Assembly (NCBI GenBank): GCA_028819255.1
Contig: JAPPMB010000034.1
Coordinates: 1 to 64,000, forward strand
DNA length: 64,000 bases
Origin: Bryobacterales bacterium
GTDB lineage: Bacteria > Acidobacteriota > Terriglobia > Bryobacterales > UBA6623
Direction: 5' to 3'
The notes beneath the pieces were generated by a model. That model did not search any database, was not told the origin of the DNA, and saw only the letters and a list, made by a program, of their open reading frames with translations. This document shows, piece by piece, positions 58,269 to 64,000 of this stretch (position 1 is its first letter; each line of letters starts with the position of its first letter). The translations under genes and the position numbers were made by a program.

Positions 58269-60131
58269 ATGAATCACCCGGGCACCATCAGCGAATTCAC
58301 ACTCCGGGCTCTCGTCATCGGGCTCCTCACCGGAACCGTCCTCACCGCCGCAAACACGTATCTGGGACTGTATGCGGGGATGACGGTCTCAGGCAGCATC
58401 CCCGCCGCCATCGTCTCGATGGGCATCCTGCGGGGCGTTCTGCGACGTGGCACGATCCACGAGAACAACATCGTGCAAACCATCGCGTCCTCCGGCGAGG
58501 CGGTCGCTGCGGGCATCATCTTCACCGTTCCGGCCCTGATCATCACGGGAGCCTGGTCGGACTTTCCGTTCTGGCAGGTCTCCCTGATGGGGGTGCTCGG
58601 CGGCGCCCTCGGAATCCTGTTCATGATTCCGCTTAGGAGGGTGCTGATCGTCGAGGACAAGGACCTGATCTACCCGGAAGGCGTGGCCTGCGCCCGTGTG
58701 CTCGAGGCTGGGGAGAGCGGCGGCGGCCCGATGCGTCAGATCCTGGGCGCGCTCTGCGGCGGGATCGTGTTCAAGTCTCTCGTCGGTCTGGTTTCGGTGT
58801 TCCAGACGACGGCCGAGGTCGCCTGGCGATTCGCGGGCACCGTGTTCTACGCCGGAACCGATGTGTCTGTCGCGCTGCTGGGTGTGGGCGTGATTGTGGG
58901 GATGGAGATTGGTGTGGCGGTCCTAGCCGGCAGCGCCATTGCCTGGCTCGTGGCGATTCCGATCTACGTCGCCCAGAACCCGGTCCCAGGGCAGTCCGCA
59001 ATGGATGCGGCCTGGGATGCATGGAGCGGGCAAATCCGGTACATGGGCGTCGGGGCGATGATCGTCGGCGGACTTGCCTCGATGTGGGCCGTCCGCCGCG
59101 GCATCGCCCGGGCCATGCGACAGCTGGCGAGCGGGGTTGGCCGCGCCAGAGGGGCGGTCTCCCGGACCGACCGGGACATGTCGAACGCCTGGATCGGGAC
59201 GATCCTCTTCCTTGTCGCAATCGGCACGTTCGTGCTCTACCGGACCGTGTCCGGGTCGCTGTCGATCGCGATCACAGCCGGGATCGTCATGCTGGTCGCT
59301 TCGCTGTTCTTCGTGGCGGTCTCAAGCTACATCTGCGGCTTGGTCGGCTCATCCAACAATCCGATTTCCGGCATGACCATCTGCGCCCTGATGTTCTCCT
59401 CGGTGGTGCTGCTGATCCTCGGTCTCTCGGGCTCGGCCGGAATCCTCGGAGCCCTCGGAGTTGCGAGCATTGTCTGCTGTGCCGCGGCGACGGGAGGAGA
59501 TACGTCGCAGGACCTCAAGACGGGCCACTTGGTCGGCGCCACGCCGGTAAAGCAGCAGGTCGCCCAATTCGTCGGGATCGTCGTGCCGGTCTTTACGATC
59601 GCTCCGGTGCTGACGCTGCTCAACGACGCATACGGAATCGGGACGAGCGATCCTGGGGCGCTGCGCGCCCCACAGGCCAGCCTCTTCGCTTCGATCGCAG
59701 AGGCGCTGTTCGGGGATTCGGACCTGCCTTGGGGGATGGTCTGGCTCGGCGCCGCCGTCGCCGTCGGCCTGCTGATCCTTGACGCGCGCCTGAAGCGTTC
59801 CGGAAGCCGATTTCGCGCGCACGTCATGCCCGTGGCGGTTGGAATCTACCTGCCAATCGCAATCATGGTCCCGATCTTTCTGGGAGGGCTGATCTCCCAA
59901 CGCCTGAAGAATCGCTCGAAGAGCGCGACCCACAACGGAGTCCTGATCGCCTCGGGCCTGATCGCCGGCGAGGCGATAGCGGGCATCCTGATCGCGATTC
60001 CGAAGACCGTCGCGACCGAGATGACCATCCCGGTGCCTGTCGCCGACAGTGTTCCGCTCTCCCTGGCGGGTTTGGCGGCGGCCATGGTTCTGATCCACCG
60101 ATTTGCGTCCCGGACCTCCGGACCGGACTGA
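58269..60131 (+). CDS. OPT-family oligopeptide transporter
   Basis: The 620-residue integral membrane protein has about 14 hydrophobic segments. It opens with SEFTLRALVIGLLTGTVLTA and NTYLGLYAGMTVSGSIPAAI, the usual start of prokaryotic OPT proteins. Conserved blocks include EDKDLIYPEGVACARVLEAG, SSNNPISGMTICALMF and GDTSQDLKTGHLVGATPVKQ. These carriers take up oligopeptides or metal chelates by proton symport. No peptide-binding or peptidase partner is adjacent. It follows the transposase remnant by 53 nt, so its promoter may lie at that boundary. Confidence 0.93.
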   Translation: MNHPGTISEFTLRALVIGLLTGTVLTAANTYLGLYAGMTVSGSIPAAIVSMGILRGVLRRGTIHENNIVQTIASSGEAVAAGIIFTVPALIITGAWSDFPFWQVSLMGVLGGALGILFMIPLRRVLIVEDKDLIYPEGVACARVLEAGESGGGPMRQILGALCGGIVFKSLVGLVSVFQTTAEVAWRFAGTVFYAGTDVSVALLGVGVIVGMEIGVAVLAGSAIAWLVAIPIYVAQNPVPGQSAMDAAWDAWSGQIRYMGVGAMIVGGLASMWAVRRGIARAMRQLASGVGRARGAVSRTDRDMSNAWIGTILFLVAIGTFVLYRTVSGSLSIAITAGIVMLVASLFFVAVSSYICGLVGSSNNPISGMTICALMFSSVVLLILGLSGSAGILGALGVASIVCCAAATGGDTSQDLKTGHLVGATPVKQQVAQFVGIVVPVFTIAPVLTLLNDAYGIGTSDPGALRAPQASLFASIAEALFGDSDLPWGMVWLGAAVAVGLLILDARLKRSGSRFRAHVMPVAVGIYLPIAIMVPIFLGGLISQRLKNRSKSATHNGVLIASGLIAGEAIAGILIAIPKTVATEMTIPVPVADSVPLSLAGLAAAMVLIHRFASRTSGPD

Positions 60132-60260
60132 ACGGCCGGGCAGTCGAGACGCCAAGTCAGGCTGCAATGGCCGGACGAAGATCCTCTCGCCCGGCATACC
60201 GTGCCGTGGTTCAGCGACCAGATTCCGGGGCGCAAGCGACGAATACAGGCCGATTGGCCC

Positions 60261-60311
60261 GAGTTTTCCACAGGAGCTGTGGAGAACTTCCCACAGGACT
60301 GTGGAAAACTC
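60261..60311. other. Palindromic cluster of DnaA-box-like sequences
   Basis: The outer arms (13 nt, 60261-60273 and 60299-60311) are perfect inverted copies. Inside, ctgtgg pairs with ccacag. The 9-mers are TTTTCCACA at 60264-60272 (+) and 60300-60308 (-), both fitting TTWTNCACA, plus TTCTCCACA at 60278-60286 (-, one mismatch) and CTTCCCACA at 60287-60295 (+, two mismatches). It lies in the 249-nt gap between convergent genes. It could be a DnaA-binding site or part of an origin; a plain termination hairpin is the alternative. No AT-rich unwinding element is seen beside it. Confidence 0.5.
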
Positions 60312-60380
60312 CGCTAGAGCCCGTCGCTCAAGGAGTGTCCACGATGCGGATCTGCTCCATCCGACGGTCCGGGAGCGACC

Positions 60381-61820
60381 TCAGGCCCCGGCCTGCGATC
60401 CGTAGTTCTTGCGCTTGGCCCGCAAGGCGAGGTACTCCCGAGCCTCTTTCCTCAGCCGTCGACGCTCCTTGCCGTCAAACAGGGCCTTGCGCACAATCCG
60501 CCACGCTGCTCGCGGCCTGAAGTAGTACTCGTCGTAGAACCGCTCCACCCATTGCATGATCTCCTTCTGGTCAAGGTCGTCATAGCGGATGTTGGGCAGC
60601 TGGTGCCCGGCGGAATCCGTCATGGAATCGCCGGTCAGCCACCCGTTCGAGAGAGCCTGGTCGAAGAAGGTGGTACCGGGATAGGGGTGCGCGACGGAGA
60701 CCTGGATCGTTTCCGTGTCGAGCCGCTTCGCGAACTCGAGGGAACGGCGGATCGTCTCACGGGTCTCCCCCGGCAGGCCCACGATAAAGTCCCCATGAAT
60801 CGTGAGTCCGGCTTTGTGCGCGTCTCGCGTGAACCGCAGCGCACGCTCGACCGTGGCCCCCTTCTTGATGTTCTTCAGGATCTGAGGATCCCCGGACTCG
60901 TAGCCCACGATGAGAAGCCGACAGCCCGCGGCCCGCATCGCCTTCAGCGTTTCGTAGTCGACATTCACGCGCGACGTACACGACCAGGTGAAGTCCAGGG
61001 GCTTGAGTTTGGCGCAGAGCTCCAGGACGCGGGCCTTGCGGATATTGAATGTGTCGTCGTCGAAGAAGATCTCGGAGAGTCCGGGAAGACTGTCCAGCGC
61101 CCAGCGGACCTCGTTGGCGACGTCATCGGCTGAGCGGACCCTCCAGCTGTGGCCCGAAATCGTCTGGGGCCAAAGGCAGAACGAGCACAGCGCCGGGCAT
61201 CCTCTGGTGGTATAGAACGACACGAACGGGTGCTTGAGGAACGGGACGTTGTATCTCCGGATGTCGAGGCACCGCTTGTATACCGGCGTGACCCAGGGGA
61301 GCGCGTCCAGGTCGTCAATCCTCGGAACATCCGGATTGTGGACCACGCTCCCGTCGGGCGCCCGGTAGCTCACGCCTCCGAGTTCCGACGCCGGCGTCCC
61401 GTTGGCGAATTCCACGACCTGGTAGTCGAACTCCTTGCGGACTACAAAGTCGATCGCCTGCGACTCCTCCAGGCTCTCCGTGGGCCGGGACCCCACGTGA
61501 GGCCCGACGAAACAGATCCCGATCTCGGGATTTGCCGCCTTCATCGCCTCGGCCAGCAGGCAGTCCTTCGAGAAGCCGGGAGTGGAGGTGAAGAGCACGA
61601 CGAACTCGAAGTCGCTGACCATGTCGACAGTGGCGGCAGGGCTGACCTTGTGGGGCGGAGCGTCGACCACTTCGCTCCCCGGCAGCATCCCGGCCGGATA
61701 GCAAAGCCAGACCGGATACCAGTACGACTCGATCTCCCGAGTCGCCGGCCAGCGGGAACTGGCTCCTCCATCGAACTTCTCGTAGGACGGCGGGTTCAGG
61801 AACAGCGTTCGCTTGGGCAT
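60381..61820 (-). CDS. hpnJ: Hopanoid-type B12-binding radical SAM protein HpnJ
   Basis: The 479-residue protein closely follows HpnJ: KRTLFLNPPSYEKFDGGASS and REIESYWYPVWLCYPAGML at the start, a cobalamin-binding-like domain to about residue 170, then the radical SAM cluster motif TTRGCPALCSFCLWPQTISG (C-x3-C-x2-C). EIFFDDDTFN and IHGDFIVGLPGETRETIRRS follow. HpnJ rearranges the ribosyl side chain of hopanoids toward the cyclitol ether head group. No other hpn genes are in the window, so the gene is separate from any hopanoid cluster here. Its stop is near the DnaA-box-like palindrome. Confidence 0.88.
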   Translation of the reverse strand: MPKRTLFLNPPSYEKFDGGASSRWPATREIESYWYPVWLCYPAGMLPGSEVVDAPPHKVSPAATVDMVSDFEFVVLFTSTPGFSKDCLLAEAMKAANPEIGICFVGPHVGSRPTESLEESQAIDFVVRKEFDYQVVEFANGTPASELGGVSYRAPDGSVVHNPDVPRIDDLDALPWVTPVYKRCLDIRRYNVPFLKHPFVSFYTTRGCPALCSFCLWPQTISGHSWRVRSADDVANEVRWALDSLPGLSEIFFDDDTFNIRKARVLELCAKLKPLDFTWSCTSRVNVDYETLKAMRAAGCRLLIVGYESGDPQILKNIKKGATVERALRFTRDAHKAGLTIHGDFIVGLPGETRETIRRSLEFAKRLDTETIQVSVAHPYPGTTFFDQALSNGWLTGDSMTDSAGHQLPNIRYDDLDQKEIMQWVERFYDEYYFRPRAAWRIVRKALFDGKERRRLRKEAREYLALRAKRKNYGSQAGA

Positions 61821-62169
61821 TCAGGCGGAGCCTCGCGAGTTCCGGTCCGCTCGCAGGCACCATCCAATGTAGCGCGAGCGCCGGCCTGCGGGGGCGCTCA
61901 AGCTGGCATTGAATCAGGACCGGCGTCTCCCGCCGTGACCGCATCTCGACTGAGGCCGGGCTTGGCGGTTGAGAGCCCGTTCAAAGTCAATGTGTGAGGA
62001 TCGACATCCATGCACTTCCCCGGACCACGACGAACGGGCCTCCGCCTCACGCCTTCCGCGTCCCCGGGGAGAATCCGAACTCGGTTCAGTCGTCAACACC
62101 TCACGGTTGTCTAACACGATGACCCGATGCACCTCTGGGTTTCAACTGCGAACTAGCGCGGCGCCTCGG
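61821..62169. other. Intergenic region between xerC and hpnJ (349 nt)
   Basis: No gene is convincing. A 72-residue frame on - (61914-62132) begins plausibly (MHRVIVLDNREVLTT) but turns into Arg/Ser-rich sequence without motifs. The stretch should hold the hpnJ promoter and the xerC 3' end. Confidence 0.45.
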
Positions 62170-63114
62170 CTACGCCTTCGGGTGCGAGGCGTCGTAGACC
62201 TTCATCAGCTGCTGCATGGAGAGCTGAGTGTACCGCTGCGTGGTCGACAGGCTCGCATGACCCAGTAGTTCCTGGATCGCCCGCAAGTCGGCTCCCTCGG
62301 AGAGCAGGTGCGTCGCGAACGCGTGGCGCAGCGAATGGGGATGCAGCGACGGGTCACCCGCACACGCCTGGGCGTATTTCTTCACGATGCTCCCGACGCT
62401 GCGGGCAGTGAGGCGCCGGAAGGCCCCGCCCCATCGGTGGACGAAGAGGGCGCGCATGTCCTTAGGCGGACCAAGTCTCGCTCGAACGGCCATGTACCGG
62501 TCCAGCGCCTCCCCCGCCCTCGCACCGTAGGGCACCTGTCGCTCCTTCCGGCCCTTTCCGCGCACTCGGATCCAGCGTTCGCGAGTGTCGAGGTCGTCAA
62601 CATCGAGCCCGACCAGCTCGCTCACGCGCAGTCCCGCCCCGTAGAGCAGTTCGAAGATGAGGCGGTCGCGCAGCACTTTGTCCTCAAACCGGTCGCGCTT
62701 CCCTTCGTAGCTGACCTGGTCGACCAGACGGTTGGCGTCCTCGGCATTCATCACGGGCGGCAGCTTCCTGGGGATCTTCGGCGTCGAGACGGTCCGGGCG
62801 GGATTGCTGGGCAGCCCCTCCTCCCGGACGAGGTAGTCGAAGAACGCCCTTAGGGCCGACAGGCGGCGCGCAAGGGTGGCCTGGGTCAGCCCGCGGCTGT
62901 GCTGATCCGCCATGAACTCCCTGATTCGGAGGCGCGTGATCTTGTCGACAACCGGCGGATGCCCATCCTGGCCGGCAAGGAAATCGGCGAACTGGGCCAG
63001 ATCCTTGCCGTAGTTGAGGACCGTGCTCTCGGAGACGTCGCGCAACGAGAGCGAGGCCAGAAACCGCTGGGCGGCGGCCGCCAGGCTCCGGTCAGGCTGC
63101 GGCTCGGCCGGCAT
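62170..63114 (-). CDS. xerC: Tyrosine recombinase XerC
   Basis: The 314-residue protein has an N-terminal SAM-like DNA-binding domain (residues about 10-105) and a catalytic domain with all six residues visible: Arg in LLYGAGLRVSELVGL, Lys in RGKGRKERQVPY, His and Arg in HPHSLRHAFATHLL, His in ELLGHASLSTTQ and Tyr in TQRYTQLS. XerC with XerD resolves chromosome dimers at dif. Its start overlaps the trmFO end by 23 nt. The trmFO-xerC order is a known conserved pair and favours XerC over XerD. Confidence 0.92.
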   Translation of the reverse strand: MPAEPQPDRSLAAAAQRFLASLSLRDVSESTVLNYGKDLAQFADFLAGQDGHPPVVDKITRLRIREFMADQHSRGLTQATLARRLSALRAFFDYLVREEGLPSNPARTVSTPKIPRKLPPVMNAEDANRLVDQVSYEGKRDRFEDKVLRDRLIFELLYGAGLRVSELVGLDVDDLDTRERWIRVRGKGRKERQVPYGARAGEALDRYMAVRARLGPPKDMRALFVHRWGGAFRRLTARSVGSIVKKYAQACAGDPSLHPHSLRHAFATHLLSEGADLRAIQELLGHASLSTTQRYTQLSMQQLMKVYDASHPKA

Positions 63115-64000
63115 CCAGGAATCCTTTCAGCGCAGCGAGGCCAAGTTCGCACTGCTTCTTGCGCCGCTCTCGCTTGCGCCGCCTGTACTTCCGCCTGATC
63201 TCGACCGGCGCCGGAGGCAGGAGGTCGAACGTGATGTTGGCGGGCTGGTAGTTGGTCGCGCTGGCCCCGGAAATGTATGTGCAAAGGGACCCGTGGGCGG
63301 TCTCGCGGGGCCAGACCAGGGCAGGCTGCGACCGAGCCAGCCGAGCGGCGTTCCAGCCGGCGATCAGACCTGTGGCCATGGATTCCACATACCCCTCGAC
63401 GCCGGAGATCTGGCCGGCGAACAGCACATTCGGATGCTGCTTCCACTGCAGTGTCGGACGCAACAGGGCCGGCGCGTTGATGTAGGTGTTGCGGTGAATC
63501 TGCCCGTATCGCAGGAACTCGGCATGCTCAAGGCCCGGAATCATGCGCAGCAGCCGCTTCTGCTCGCCGTACTTGAGGTGGTTCTGGAAGCCCACGATGT
63601 TGTAGGATCCGGCCCTCGCGTCCTCCTGGCGAAGCTGCACGACGGCGTATGAGGATTCACCTGTCCGGGGATTCCGCAGGCCGACAGGCTTCATCGGACC
63701 GAATCGGAGCGTGTTGGCGCCCCTCCTAGCAAGCTCCTCAATCGGCAGGCAGCCCTCGAAGTAGTTGGGGCTGTCGAACTCGTGGGACTGGTGCTGCCTG
63801 GCCGCGAGCAGGGCCGACACGAACCGGTCGTACTGCTCCCGGTCCATCGGACAGTTGACGTAGTCGTCGCTGCCGTCCAGTGAGTTGCCGTACCGCGATG
63901 CACGGTAGGCAACGGACATGTCGATGGTCTCGGCATCCACGATCGGGCTGATGGCGTCATGAAAGAAAAGCCGTTCCCTGCCCGTCACGCCTACAAGGAA
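63092..64000 (-). CDS. trmFO: FADH2-dependent tRNA U54 methyltransferase TrmFO (5' part outside window)
   Basis: About 303 C-terminal residues are present; the N-terminal FAD-binding part lies beyond base 64000 (the frame is open to the edge). Recognisable blocks are FFHDAISPIVDAETIDM, YVNCPMDREQYDRF, FEGCLPIEELARRGANTLRF with the catalytic Cys, FGPMKPVGLRNPRTG, and FAGQISGVEGYVESMATGL with GASATNYQPANITFDL-like end. TrmFO makes 5-methyluridine at position 54 using methylene-tetrahydrofolate. It overlaps xerC by 23 nt. Confidence 0.95.
   Translation of the reverse strand, partial: FLVGVTGRERLFFHDAISPIVDAETIDMSVAYRASRYGNSLDGSDDYVNCPMDREQYDRFVSALLAARQHQSHEFDSPNYFEGCLPIEELARRGANTLRFGPMKPVGLRNPRTGESSYAVVQLRQEDARAGSYNIVGFQNHLKYGEQKRLLRMIPGLEHAEFLRYGQIHRNTYINAPALLRPTLQWKQHPNVLFAGQISGVEGYVESMATGLIAGWNAARLARSQPALVWPRETAHGSLCTYISGASATNYQPANITFDLLPPAPVEIRRKYRRRKRERRKKQCELGLAALKGFLDAGRAAA

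Noticed and set aside
61914-62132. A 72-residue - strand frame between xerC and hpnJ
   Set aside because: The start looks protein-like for about 15 residues, then becomes Arg/Ser-rich; no ribosome-binding site or motif.

Overview
The window is about 64 kb of GC-rich DNA (roughly 65% GC, estimated by eye) from a Gram-negative bacterium. I infer Acidobacteriota: there is a giant outer-membrane receptor with an N-terminal carboxypeptidase-regulatory-like domain, a DUF507 pair, RpoB carrying a zinc-ribbon insert, a hopanoid HpnJ-like radical SAM protein, and many Tat-exported oxidoreductases and enolase-superfamily enzymes. It is chromosomal, not phage or plasmid, and the only mobile-element trace I found is a decayed IS256-type transposase.

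Region 1 (1-12.6 kb) is the conserved tuf-rpmG-tRNA-Trp-secE-nusG-rplK-rplA-rplJ-rplL-rpoB-rpoC block, all on +. It contains candidate control structures: a hairpin before rplA, a hairpin plus T-run before rplL, and a sigma70-like promoter before rpoB.

Region 2 (12.7-33.2 kb) mixes envelope and housekeeping genes (LolC/E-like permease, aspartokinase, fused DUF507 pair, RodZ-like protein, methyltransferases) with secreted and catabolic genes (sulfatase, two enolase-superfamily enzymes, M28 peptidase, two beta-barrel receptors, OsmC-like protein, aldose 1-epimerase, Cys-rich exported protein). Together they suggest scavenging of polymers, possibly sulfated sugars or sugar acids (inference).

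Region 3 (33.4-44.6 kb) holds a large unrecognised protein with a coiled coil and a possibly RelE-like C-terminus, a DgoD-type dehydratase, a glycerophosphodiesterase, a class III aminotransferase, a CoA-transferase fused to a histone-H1-like tail, a compact sigma/anti-sigma/CpxP-like/cupin operon, and a Tat-exported Gfo/Idh/MocA oxidoreductase.

Region 4 (44.7-56 kb) has small conserved proteins, a double M42 peptidase whose first half has lost its metal ligands, an exported amidohydrolase, gmk-rpoZ, an MsbA-like exporter, a two-gene aldolase/dehydrogenase operon and a secreted RraA-like protein. A 62-bp repeat occurs at the gmk start and again 1 kb upstream of it.

Region 5 (56-64 kb) has a NYN-LOTUS protein, the IS256 remnant, an OPT transporter, a tight palindromic cluster of DnaA-box-like sequences in a convergent gap, hpnJ, and an overlapping trmFO-xerC pair running off the right edge.

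Best candidates for something undescribed are the unknown protein at 33.4-35.25 kb, the H1-tailed CoA-transferase, the pseudo-M42/M42 fusion, the sigma-operon layout, and the DnaA-box palindrome. No CRISPR array, intact insertion sequence, prophage or rRNA was seen.
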